Shown here piece by piece: positions 37,132 to 44,554 of a stretch of DNA of 64,000 nucleotides (its first letter is position 1; each line of letters begins with the position of its first letter). Position numbers and translations under genes: made by a program. Under the pieces are notes generated by a model. That model was given only the letters and a program-made list of their open reading frames with translations, did not search any database and was not told where the DNA came from. This DNA comes from Streptomyces jeddahensis. GTDB taxonomy: Bacteria > Actinomycetota > Actinomycetes > Streptomycetales > Streptomycetaceae. The stretch lies in NCBI RefSeq assembly GCF_001642995.1, contig NZ_LOHS01000027.1:62001-126000 (forward strand). Reading direction: 5' to 3'.

Positions 37132-37965
37132 TCTCGGACATCAGCCGACACGACGAACGGCACAAAAGCGGACACAGTCGCAGAGGCGGCAACCGGAGCC
37201 GACACCGCCGCGCCCACCCCTTCCGGTGCAGGCCACACCCCCGGCCTGGAATCCGTCGAGAACGCCCTGACGCTGCTGCTCCTGCTTCGCAAGGACGGCC
37301 GCCTCCGGCTCAGCGACGCCGCCGACCACCTCGGCGTCGCTCGCTCCACCGCCCACCGGCTGCTCGCCACGCTGCGCGGCCGCGGCTTCGCGGTGCAGGG
37401 CGCCGACAAGGCGTACCGGCCGGGGCCCGCGCTCTACCGCCTCGGCATGTCGCAGCGCTCGGACTACGAACTCGTCGAAACCGCGCGGCCACACATGCTG
37501 TGGCTCAACAGCAAACTGGGCGAAACCGTGCACCTCGTGGTGCGCTCCGGGGCCGAGGCGCGTTTCCTGCACAGCATCGAAGGCACGCACGCTCTGCGCG
37601 TCGGCAGCCGCGCGGGCGCCGTCCTGCCCGCGCATCTCGCCTCGGGCGGCAAGGTGCTGCTGGCCGATCTGAGCGTGGCCGAACTCGCCGAGATCTACGG
37701 GGCGAGGGGCGACCACGGCGAGGAGACGGACCCCGAGACGCTGCACCGCCGCCTCTCCGCGGTGCGCCGCCGCGGCTACGCCATCAACATCGGCGACACC
37801 GAGCGCGGGGTCTCCGCCGTCGGTGCCGCCGTCCGCGAGCCCGGCGGGCGCGCCGTCGCCGCGCTCACCGTGTCGGCGCCGTCGCTGCGCTTCACCCGTG
37901 CGCACCTGGACGAGGCGGCGGCGGTGCTGCTGGAGGCGGTACGGCGGATGGAGGCTGCCCTGTGA
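37123..37965 (+). CDS. IclR-family regulator of the gentisate cluster
   Basis: A 280-aa IclR-type regulator. After a 40-residue low-complexity head comes the winged helix-turn-helix (GLESVENALTLLLLLRKDGRLRLSDAADHLGVARSTAHRLLATL, about residues 42-85). The effector-binding domain follows, with ETVHLVVRSGAEARFLHSIEG and LPAHLASGGKVLLADL. There is no ribosome site before the GTG, but TAGAAT ends six bases upstream, so a leaderless start is likely. It diverges from the gentisate operon and precedes the aromatic-acid importer. Four matching 17-bp palindromes in these two spacers are its probable binding sites; the effector could be gentisate or 3-hydroxybenzoate. Confidence 0.88.
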   Translation: MRNSRTSADTTNGTKADTVAEAATGADTAAPTPSGAGHTPGLESVENALTLLLLLRKDGRLRLSDAADHLGVARSTAHRLLATLRGRGFAVQGADKAYRPGPALYRLGMSQRSDYELVETARPHMLWLNSKLGETVHLVVRSGAEARFLHSIEGTHALRVGSRAGAVLPAHLASGGKVLLADLSVAELAEIYGARGDHGEETDPETLHRRLSAVRRRGYAINIGDTERGVSAVGAAVREPGGRAVAALTVSAPSLRFTRAHLDEAAAVLLEAVRRMEAAL

Positions 37966-38016
37966 CGTCTGGTGACGGGGGCGTCTGGTAACGGGCGGCG
38001 TGGCGTGCGGGGTGTA

Positions 38017-38033
38017 GTTCCGCTCTGCGGAAC
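38017..38033. promoter_or_regulatory. IclR operator candidate, site 3
   Basis: GTTCCGCTCTGCGGAAC is a perfect 7-3-7 palindrome 150 bp upstream of the aromatic-acid importer. It lies just before TTGACG (38037-38042), a possible -35 element. Its centre is 32 bp from site 4, the same spacing as sites 1 and 2. Confidence 0.65.
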
Positions 38034-38048
38034 CTATTGACGCAACTG

Positions 38049-38065
38049 GTTGCTCTCTGCGTAAC
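38049..38065. promoter_or_regulatory. IclR operator candidate, site 4
   Basis: GTTGCTCTCTGCGTAAC keeps GTT, the CTCTGCG core and AAC of the motif. It lies in the spacer and -10 zone downstream of TTGACG, so occupancy would block the importer promoter. Confidence 0.5.
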
Positions 38066-38182
38066 AGCGCTGATTCCATCCCGGTCACCGACAGGTCGCC
38101 CGCGCGCCGCCGGAGGGACACCGGCGCATGCGCACCCGCGGCCTGCCGTGATCCCTGCTTTCCCGCGACAGGACGTGGCCGC

Positions 38183-39466
38183 ATGACCATCGACGCTCAG
38201 GCACCCGCCACCAACGCCCCCACCGCTGCGCGCTCACCGGCACTGACCTGGGCGGTCGTCGCCCTGTGCACGGCGGCGATCACCGTGGAGGGGTTCGACC
38301 TCATCGTCTACGGCGTGGCGCTGCCCGCGATGCTCGGCGACGACGCACTGGGGCTCGACACATCCCTCGCCGGGACGCTCGGCAGCCTCGCCTACGCGGG
38401 CATGCTGATCGGCGCCCTGGTGTGCGGACCGCTCGCCGACCGGCTCGGCAGGCGCCGGCTCCTGCTGGCCGCGGGCACCGTCTTCACCGTATTCACGGTG
38501 GCCTGCGCACTCGCCGCGGAGCCCTGGCAGTTCGGCCTGTTCCGGCTGCTCGCGGGGATCGGCATGGGCGGTGTGATGCCGTCGTGCGTGGCGCTGAGCA
38601 AGGAGTACGCGCCACGCGGCCGTTCCGCGCTGGTGGCGACCGTGGTGCTGGCCGGCATCCCCGTCGGCGGGGTCCTGGCCGCGCTGACCGCCACGATCTG
38701 GGGCGAATCTCTGGGCTGGCGCGGTCTCTTCGGCGTCGGCGGTGTCCTGTCGGTGATCGTGTTCGCCGTCGCGTACTTCCTGCTGCCCGACTCCCGGCCC
38801 CTGCCCGCCGCCGCGGCTGCCCGCGAGCCCGAGCGCGAAGCCGCCGACGAGGCGGTCAACGGGGCTGCCCGCGACAGTGAGAAGGCCGGTGTCCGGACAG
38901 TGCTCTCCCGCACGTACGCCCGGCACACCATCCTGTTCACACTCGCCAACTTCGCGGTGCTGCTCGCCTGGTACGGCCTGAACACCTGGCTCACCCAGCT
39001 GATGCGCGAGATGGACTACCCGCTCGGCTCGGCTCTGCGCTTCACGCTGGTCCTCAACCTCGGTGCCGTCGTCGGATCGTTCGCGCTCGCCGTCCTCGCC
39101 GACCGGTTCGGACCGCGACTGGTCACCGCGGGCAGCGCCGTCCTCGCAGCGCTCGCTGTCCTCGCCCTGTCGCAGGGCGGCAGCACGGCCGTGATCCTCG
39201 GGGTCACCGCGCTTGCGGGCGTCGGCGCGCAGTCGGCGCTGACGATGCTCAACGATTGGGTCGCGTCCAGCTATCCGGCCTCGGCCCGGGCCACCGCGCT
39301 GGGATGCGTGTCCGGGTTCGGGCGGGGTGGCGCGATCGTGGCACCGCTGCTCGGCGGGTGGATCCTGGACGCCGCGATGGGGCCGACCACCGTGTTCTAC
39401 GTGTTCGCGGCGGCCGCGCTGGTGTGTGCCGTGGCGTTGCTGGCGGTTCCGGGGCGCCGGGGCTGA
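38183..39466 (+). CDS. Aromatic acid:H+ symporter (AAHS family MFS)
   Basis: A 427-aa twelve-helix major facilitator predicted to import 3-hydroxybenzoate or gentisate with protons. The first helix carries the AAHS signature in EGFDLIVYGVALPAML, with the DGF/EGFD acidic residue needed for transport in PcaK. The loop-2 motif GPLADRLGRRRLLL and loop-8 motif LADRFGPRLVTAG follow. A charged central loop (EPEREAADEAVNGAARDSEK) separates the halves. The ribosome site ACAGGAC is weak. Two operator-like palindromes upstream match those of the gentisate operon, so it belongs to the same regulon. Confidence 0.9.
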   Translation: MTIDAQAPATNAPTAARSPALTWAVVALCTAAITVEGFDLIVYGVALPAMLGDDALGLDTSLAGTLGSLAYAGMLIGALVCGPLADRLGRRRLLLAAGTVFTVFTVACALAAEPWQFGLFRLLAGIGMGGVMPSCVALSKEYAPRGRSALVATVVLAGIPVGGVLAALTATIWGESLGWRGLFGVGGVLSVIVFAVAYFLLPDSRPLPAAAAAREPEREAADEAVNGAARDSEKAGVRTVLSRTYARHTILFTLANFAVLLAWYGLNTWLTQLMREMDYPLGSALRFTLVLNLGAVVGSFALAVLADRFGPRLVTAGSAVLAALAVLALSQGGSTAVILGVTALAGVGAQSALTMLNDWVASSYPASARATALGCVSGFGRGGAIVAPLLGGWILDAAMGPTTVFYVFAAAALVCAVALLAVPGRRG

Positions 39467-39519
39467 CGGGTTCAACGAACTGCGGATCCCGGGACGGAAT
39501 CGGAGCCTTTACGCGGTGT

Positions 39520-40668
39520 TCACCAGCTGATGCCGGCCGCCACCGGCAGGTGGTCGCTGCCGGTGGCGGGCAGCACCCAGGAGCTCTCCGGCTTCACGCC
39601 GCGGACCAGGATCTGGTCGATCCGCGCCACCGGGAACTTCGCCGGCCAGGTGAAGCCGAAGCCGTTCCCGGCCTCGCCCTGGGCCGAGCGCAGCTGCGAG
39701 GTGATGCCGTCCAACGCGCGGTCGTCCGTGGTGCCGTTCAGGTCGCCGAGCAGCACCACCCGCTCGTTCGGGTCGGCGGCGATGGCCTCGCCCAGCGCCT
39801 GCGCGCCGCGGTCCCGGCTGACCGTCCAGAAGCCCCCTCTGGGCATCAGCCGTACGGATCCCAGGTGGGCCACATACACCGCCAGCGGGCCCTGGTCCGT
39901 GGCCACCGTGGTGCGCAGCGCCCGGTTGTAGGTCATCTTGACGTCGGCCGGCTTGGTGTCCGCCAGCGGCCCGGCGTCCTGCTTGATGTCGACCGGCCGG
40001 GTGTCCGACAGCGGCAGCTTGCTCCACAGCCCGACCGTGCCCTGCACCGTGTGGTACGGGTACGCCTTCGCCAGCCCCTTCTCGTACGTGCCCCGGGCCT
40101 GCGGGGTCAGCTCGACCAGGGCCAGCACGTCCGCGCCGGAGGCGGCCAGGTCGCGGGCGGTGCCGGCCGGGTCGGGGTTCCCCGCGCCGACGTTGTGGCT
40201 GGCCACGGTGAGGTCGAAGTCGCCGCCCGGGTGGGACTTGTCGCTGAGTAGCCCGCCGAAGAGGTTCAGCCACACCACGACCGGGAGCAGCAGAGCGACC
40301 ACCGCGGAGGCGGAACGACGCCACAGCGCCCCGATCAGCATTACGGGGATGAACAGGCCGAACCACGGCAGGAAGGTCTCCACCAGGCTGCCGAGGCCCC
40401 CGCGGTCCGTGATCTGCGCGTGCAGCAGCAGGATCAGGCCGAGCAGCAGTGCCAGCGCCGCGAGCACCCAGCCGCGCTTCCAGGGGCCCGGCCGGGAGGC
40501 GGCGCGTATCGCCCGGCGGATGCGCGCGCGCCAGGTCCCGGCGCCGGTATCCCGGCGGAGGCCCGCGCGTCCGGTGATGGAACCGGTGTCCCGGTGGCCG
40601 GCGCCGTCCTGTCCGGTCTCCGCCGCGTCCACCTGCGTCGTCGTCTGTCCTCGCTCACTGCCGGTCAC
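39520..40668 (-). CDS. VanJ-like membrane-anchored endonuclease/exonuclease/phosphatase protein
   Basis: A 382-aa protein: a 65-residue Gly/Thr/Arg-rich cytoplasmic head, three membrane helices (WVLAALALLLGLILLL, FGLFIPVMLIGALW, VVALLLPVVVWLNLFGG), then an extracellular EEP domain. EEP motifs are present: SHNVGAGN, ALVELTP, VYVAHLG, LLGDLNGT, RIDQIL and TGSDHLPV. This layout is that of VanJ/StaP, a lipid phosphatase giving teicoplanin resistance in Streptomyces. Supporting context: it is divergent from a VanR/VanS-like pair, as in the S. coelicolor van cluster. GTG start with GAGGAC upstream. I leave the symbol empty because assignment rests on recall, not a search. Confidence 0.78.
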   Translation of the reverse strand: MTGSERGQTTTQVDAAETGQDGAGHRDTGSITGRAGLRRDTGAGTWRARIRRAIRAASRPGPWKRGWVLAALALLLGLILLLHAQITDRGGLGSLVETFLPWFGLFIPVMLIGALWRRSASAVVALLLPVVVWLNLFGGLLSDKSHPGGDFDLTVASHNVGAGNPDPAGTARDLAASGADVLALVELTPQARGTYEKGLAKAYPYHTVQGTVGLWSKLPLSDTRPVDIKQDAGPLADTKPADVKMTYNRALRTTVATDQGPLAVYVAHLGSVRLMPRGGFWTVSRDRGAQALGEAIAADPNERVVLLGDLNGTTDDRALDGITSQLRSAQGEAGNGFGFTWPAKFPVARIDQILVRGVKPESSWVLPATGSDHLPVAAGISW

Positions 40669-40811
40669 TGCTGGGTCCTCGGGGCCTGGGTGGGGTCGGC
40701 GTACATGGTCGGGCAGCCGTCGTGGGCGGCCTCGTCTTCGGGCCCGTACGCGGAGACCGCCGAGGACGGCGGGGCTGGCGAGGAGGCTGCTGATGGTGCG
40801 GGGTGATGCAT
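40665..40811 (-). CDS. Possible 48-aa small protein coupled to the VanJ-like gene
   Basis: An ATG-started frame (HHPAPSAASSPAPPSSAV... ending PTQAPRTQQ) runs from 40811 and stops by sharing GTGA with the start of the VanJ-like gene, the usual sign of translational coupling. The peptide is Pro/Ser/Ala-rich with no domain and a weak ribosome site. It could be a genuine leader peptide, or simply a leader reading frame by chance. Confidence 0.4.
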   Translation of the reverse strand: MHHPAPSAASSPAPPSSAVSAYGPEDEAAHDGCPTMYADPTQAPRTQQ

Positions 40812-40885
40812 GCCGCCAGTCAAGGCAGCGTGGTGTTGCCAGCGCGTATGTGTTTTTCGATACGCCGACGATATGCGCCGGCTCG

Positions 40886-40899
40886 TAGCATCACCTGCA
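40886..40899 (+). promoter_or_regulatory. -10 element and leaderless start of the VanR-like gene
   Basis: TAGCAT (40886-40891) ends seven bases before the ATG at 40899, and no ribosome site is present. This is the spacing of a leaderless transcript. The 87-bp spacer is shared with the leftward VanJ-like unit. Confidence 0.45.
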
Positions 40900-41594
40900 T
40901 GCGTGTGTTGATCGTCGAGGATGAACCCTTTATGGCGGAAGCCATCCGCGATGGCCTGCGCCTGGAAGCGATCGCGGCCGACATCGCAGGTGACGGCGAC
41001 ACCGCGCTGGAACTGCTGAGCAGCAACACCTACGACATCGCCGTCCTCGACCGCGACATCCCCGGACCGTCCGGTGACGAGATCGCCAAACGCATCGTCG
41101 CCTCCGGCAGCGGCATGCCGATCCTCATGCTCACCGCAGCCGACCGTCTCGACGACAAGGCCTCCGGGTTCGGACTCGGCGCCGACGACTACCTCACCAA
41201 ACCTTTCGAACTCCAGGAACTCGCGCTCAGGCTCAGGGCACTCGACCGCAGACGTGCCCACAGCAGGCCGCCCGTGCGGGAGATCGCAGGCCTGCGGCTG
41301 GACCCGTTCCGCCGAGAGGTCTACCGGGACGGCCGCTACGTCGCGCTGACCAGGAAGCAGTTCGCCGTGCTCGAAGTCCTCGTTGCTGCCGAAGGCGGTG
41401 TCGTCAGCGCCGAAGAACTCCTGGAACGCGCGTGGGACGAGAACGCCGACCCGTTCACCAACGCCGTGCGCATCACCGTCTCGGCACTGCGCAAACGGCT
41501 CGGCGAACCCTGGATCATCGCCACCGTGCCAGGCGCTGGCTACCGCATCGACACGCACCCGGATGCCGTACATGAGGGACGACACCGTGGATAG
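40899..41594 (+). CDS. VanR-like OmpR-family response regulator
   Basis: A 231-aa two-component regulator. The receiver domain has the acidic pair in LIVEDEPF, the phosphoacceptor Asp51 (VLDRDIPG), the conserved Thr in MLTAADRLDD and Lys101 in LTKPFE. The C-terminal winged helix (residues about 130-225) has ALTRKQFAVLEVLVAAEGGVVSAEELLERAWDE and the recognition segment NAVRITVSALRKRLG. From memory the protein is very close to S. coelicolor VanR, which activates glycopeptide-resistance genes. It overlaps its sensor kinase gene by 8 bp and diverges from the VanJ-like gene. Confidence 0.9.
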   Translation: MRVLIVEDEPFMAEAIRDGLRLEAIAADIAGDGDTALELLSSNTYDIAVLDRDIPGPSGDEIAKRIVASGSGMPILMLTAADRLDDKASGFGLGADDYLTKPFELQELALRLRALDRRRAHSRPPVREIAGLRLDPFRREVYRDGRYVALTRKQFAVLEVLVAAEGGVVSAEELLERAWDENADPFTNAVRITVSALRKRLGEPWIIATVPGAGYRIDTHPDAVHEGRHRG

Positions 41595-42681
41595 GCAGCC
41601 GGGTGTGAGCGTTCGCTTCAAACTCACCCTCAGCTACGCCGGGTTCCTCATGCTGGCCGGCGTCCTGCTGCTCGTGGCGATGTGGGGGACCCTGCTGCGT
41701 TACGTGCCCGAGCGTGTGACCAGAACCCCCGACGGGCTGTCTCCCAACCGCGACTTTGTCGTGCACACCTTCGTGCAGGCCGCGGGCCAGGTGCTGCCCT
41801 TCCTGCTGGTGTTCGGTCTCCTGGGAGGGTGGATCCTCGCCGGCCGCATGCTCGCCCCCCTGACCCGCATCACGGACGCCACACGCATGGCCACGAACGG
41901 ATCGCTCTCCCACCGCATCCGGCTACCGGGCCGCAAAGACGAGTTCCGCGAACTCGCCGACGCCTTCGACGCGATGCTCGCACGGCTCGAAACGCACGTC
42001 GCCGAACAGCAGAGATTCGCAGCCAACGCCTCTCACGAGCTGCGCACCCCGCTGGCGATCTCGAAGACACTTCTCGACGTGGCCCGCACCGATCCGAACC
42101 ACGACGCCGGCGAAATCATCGACCGCCTCCACACCGTCAACACCCGGGCGATCGACCTCACGGAGGCACTGCTCCTGCTCAGCCGCGCCGAGCAGCGGTC
42201 CTTCACCCGAGAACACGTCGACCTGTCCCTCATAGCGGAAGAAGCCACCGAAACACTCCTCCCCCTCGCGGAAAAGCACGGCGTCACCATCGAGACCGGC
42301 GGCGGCATCGCCCCCACGAGCGGGTCGCAGGCGCTCCTGCTGCAGCTGACCATGAACCTCGTACACAACGCGATCGTCCACAACCTGCCTGAACAAGGCG
42401 CTGTGTGGGTCAATACCAGCGTCCGCCCCAAGACTGTGGTGCTCACTGTCGAAAACACCGGCGAGAAGCTCACCCCAGAGCTGGTCTCGACACTCACCGA
42501 ACCATTCCAGCGCGGCACCGAACGCATCCGCACGGACCACGCAGGCGTCGGCCTCGGCCTGGCCATCGTCAAAACCATCGCCCACGCACACGACGGAACC
42601 CTCACCCTCACCCCGCGCTCTGCCGGCGGGCTCCGCATCACTGTGGAACTACCCGCGACAGACCCGCACACCGACAGGTGA
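41587..42681 (+). CDS. VanS-like sensor histidine kinase
   Basis: A 364-aa membrane kinase: short N-terminus (DRQPGVSVRFKLTLSY), helix 1 (AGFLMLAGVLLLVAMW), an extracellular loop of about 45 residues, helix 2 (VLPFLLVFGLLGGWIL), a HAMP region, the phosphoacceptor His150 in NASHELRTPLAI, and the ATPase domain with N box NLVHNAIVHN and G boxes. The layout and sequence recall S. coelicolor VanS, which senses vancomycin. I use the GTG at 41587, with GAGGGA eight bases upstream, over the ATG at 41572. It overlaps the regulator gene, so the pair is co-translated. A hairpin follows. Confidence 0.88.
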   Translation: MDRQPGVSVRFKLTLSYAGFLMLAGVLLLVAMWGTLLRYVPERVTRTPDGLSPNRDFVVHTFVQAAGQVLPFLLVFGLLGGWILAGRMLAPLTRITDATRMATNGSLSHRIRLPGRKDEFRELADAFDAMLARLETHVAEQQRFAANASHELRTPLAISKTLLDVARTDPNHDAGEIIDRLHTVNTRAIDLTEALLLLSRAEQRSFTREHVDLSLIAEEATETLLPLAEKHGVTIETGGGIAPTSGSQALLLQLTMNLVHNAIVHNLPEQGAVWVNTSVRPKTVVLTVENTGEKLTPELVSTLTEPFQRGTERIRTDHAGVGLGLAIVKTIAHAHDGTLTLTPRSAGGLRITVELPATDPHTDR

Positions 42682-42738
42682 CGCATCAGGGAATTGATGC
42701 GCGGAAAGCGCCGGCGCCATGCATGAGGCGGCGGACAA

Positions 42739-42761
42739 CTCCCCCCCTTCAGGGAGGGGAG
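42739..42761. terminator. Bidirectional terminator
   Basis: CTCCCC-CCC (42739-42747) pairs with GGG-A-GGGGAG (42752-42761) with one bulged A and a TTCA loop. It lies between the convergent sensor kinase and ABC permease genes. Confidence 0.6.
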
Positions 42762-42786
42762 CGGTCAATCCTGGAGCGGTCAATCC
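42758..42786. repeat. 15-bp tandem duplication over the permease stop
   Basis: GGAGCGGTCAATCC occurs at 42758-42771 and again at 42773-42786. The second copy contains the permease stop codon, so a duplicate in-frame stop follows it. Confidence 0.8.
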
Positions 42787-43574
42787 CAGCGGAAGAACTT
42801 CCCCGCCGCCCCCAGCCCCACGACCGCCCACACCGCCAGAATCCCGAGGTCGCCCCAGGGCATCCCGGCCCCGTGCTGGAGCACGTCCCGCAGGCCGTCC
42901 GACAGGGCCGAGATCGGCAGCAGGCCGAGCACCGACTGCGCCGCCTCCGGGAACTTGTCGAGCGGGACGATCACGCCGCCGCCGACCAGCAGCAGCAGGA
43001 AGACCAGGTTGGCGGCGGCCAGGGTCGCCTCCGCCTTCAATGTGCCCGCCATCAGCAGGCCGAGGCCGGAGAAGGCGGCCGTGCCCAGGATCAGCAGGAG
43101 GAGTACGGCGAGGGGGTTGCCCTGCGGCGACCAGCCCAGGGCGAAGGCGATCACGGTGAGCAGGACCACCTGCAGCACCTCGGTGACCAGTACGGACAGC
43201 GTCTTCGCGGTCATCAGGCCCCAGCGGGGCAGCGGCGACGTGCCGAGCCGCTTCAGGACGCCGTACCGCCGCTCGAAACCGGTCGCGATCGCCTGGCCGG
43301 TGAACGCCGTCGACATCACCGCGAGCGCGAGGACGCCGGGGGCCAGGAAGTCCACGGCCTGTCCGCTGCCGGTGTCGACGATGTCGACCGTGCTGAAGAG
43401 CACCAGCAGCAGGGTCGGAATGACGACGGTGAGCAGCAACTGCTCACCGTTGCGCAGCAGCATCTTCGTCTCGAGAGCGGCCTGGGCCGCGATCATGCGC
43501 GGCAGCGGGGCCGCGCCGGGCCTCGGGGTGTACGTGCCGGCGCTCGTCGGCCGCACTTCCGTTCCGGCGCTCAT
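42780..43574 (-). CDS. ABC-2 type transporter permease
   Basis: A 264-aa membrane permease with six hydrophobic helices and the ABC-2 family start AAQAALETKMLLRNGEQLLLTVVIPTLLLVLF. The loop GFERRYGVLKRLGTSPLPRW is typical of DrrB-like exporters, and the VGGGVIVPLDKFPEAAQSVLGLLPISALSDGLRDVL segment is the ABC-2 signature. It overlaps the ATPase gene by 4 bp and forms an exporter with it. A permease/ATPase pair between ctaA and the suf operon is, from memory, conserved in mycobacteria and Streptomyces; the substrate is unknown, and a role linked to heme or cytochrome assembly is only a guess. Confidence 0.9.
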   Translation of the reverse strand: MSAGTEVRPTSAGTYTPRPGAAPLPRMIAAQAALETKMLLRNGEQLLLTVVIPTLLLVLFSTVDIVDTGSGQAVDFLAPGVLALAVMSTAFTGQAIATGFERRYGVLKRLGTSPLPRWGLMTAKTLSVLVTEVLQVVLLTVIAFALGWSPQGNPLAVLLLLILGTAAFSGLGLLMAGTLKAEATLAAANLVFLLLLVGGGVIVPLDKFPEAAQSVLGLLPISALSDGLRDVLQHGAGMPWGDLGILAVWAVVGLGAAGKFFRWD

Positions 43575-44494
43575 CCGCGCAGCTCCTTACCGGTCAGCTC
43601 CAGAAAAACGTCTTCGAGGGTGTGCCGCTCCACCGAGATCTTCTCCGGCATCACGCCGTGCTGGGCGCACCAGGACGTGACGGTGGCCAGCAGCTGCGGG
43701 TCGACCTTGCCGGACACGCGGTACGCACCCGGCGTCAGCTCGGCCGCGGCGCAGTCCGACGGGAGGGCTTTGAGCAGCGAGGCGATGTCGAGGCCGGGGC
43801 GCCCGGTGAACCGCAGGGTGTTCTCGGCCCCGCCGCGGCAGAGCTCCTCCGGCGAGCCCTGCGCGATGACCTTCCCGGCGTCGATGATCGCGACGTCGTC
43901 GGCGAGCTGCTCGGCCTCGTCCATGTAGTGGGTGGTCAGGATCACCGAGACGCCGTCCGCGCGCAGATCGCGTACGAGGTCCCAGGTGGCCCGGCGGGCC
44001 TGCGGGTCGAGGCCCGCGGTCGGCTCATCCAGGAAGACCAGTTCGGGGCGGCCGACGACGGCCATGGCGAGCGCGAGCCGCTGCTGCTGTCCGCCGGACA
44101 GCCTCCGGTACGTCGTACGGCCGCAGCTGCCGAGCCCGAGCCGCTCGATGAGCGCGTCCACGTCGAGCGGCTGCCGGTGCAGCTTCGCGACATGGCGCAG
44201 CATCTCGTCGGCACGGGCGCCCGAGTACACGCCGCCGGACTGGAGCATCACGCCTATCCGGGGCCGCAGCTCGGCGGCCTGCCGCACGGGGTCGAGGCCG
44301 AGCACACGCACGGTGCCGGAGTCCGGCTTCCGGTACCCCTCACATGTTTCGACGGTGGTGGTCTTGCCAGCACCGTTGGGACCGAGGACGGCGGTGATGC
44401 CCGGCCGGGCCGCCAGGTCGAGTCCGTCGACCGCGGTCTTCGTGCCGTACCGCTTGATCAGGCCGTGAACCTGGACGACGGGCTCGTTTCGCAT
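43571..44494 (-). CDS. ABC transporter ATP-binding protein
   Basis: A 307-aa ATPase partner of the ABC-2 permease. Walker A is GPNGAGKTTTVE, the signature is RRLSGGQQQRLALA, Walker B is LVFLDEPTAGLDP and the switch His is in LTTHYMDEAEQLADDV. The C-terminal 75 residues are the DrrA-type accessory domain (ISVERHTLEDVFLELTGKEL). I start at ATG 44494; an in-frame TTG at 44503 is unlikely. It is the first gene of the leftward two-gene unit. Confidence 0.92.
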   Translation of the reverse strand: MRNEPVVQVHGLIKRYGTKTAVDGLDLAARPGITAVLGPNGAGKTTTVETCEGYRKPDSGTVRVLGLDPVRQAAELRPRIGVMLQSGGVYSGARADEMLRHVAKLHRQPLDVDALIERLGLGSCGRTTYRRLSGGQQQRLALAMAVVGRPELVFLDEPTAGLDPQARRATWDLVRDLRADGVSVILTTHYMDEAEQLADDVAIIDAGKVIAQGSPEELCRGGAENTLRFTGRPGLDIASLLKALPSDCAAAELTPGAYRVSGKVDPQLLATVTSWCAQHGVMPEKISVERHTLEDVFLELTGKELRG

Positions 44495-44554
44495 GAGGGC
44501 CAAGTCTAGGGGCGGCCGGAGACCCCGGATGGGCCGGGCCCCGATGAGGGCGGG

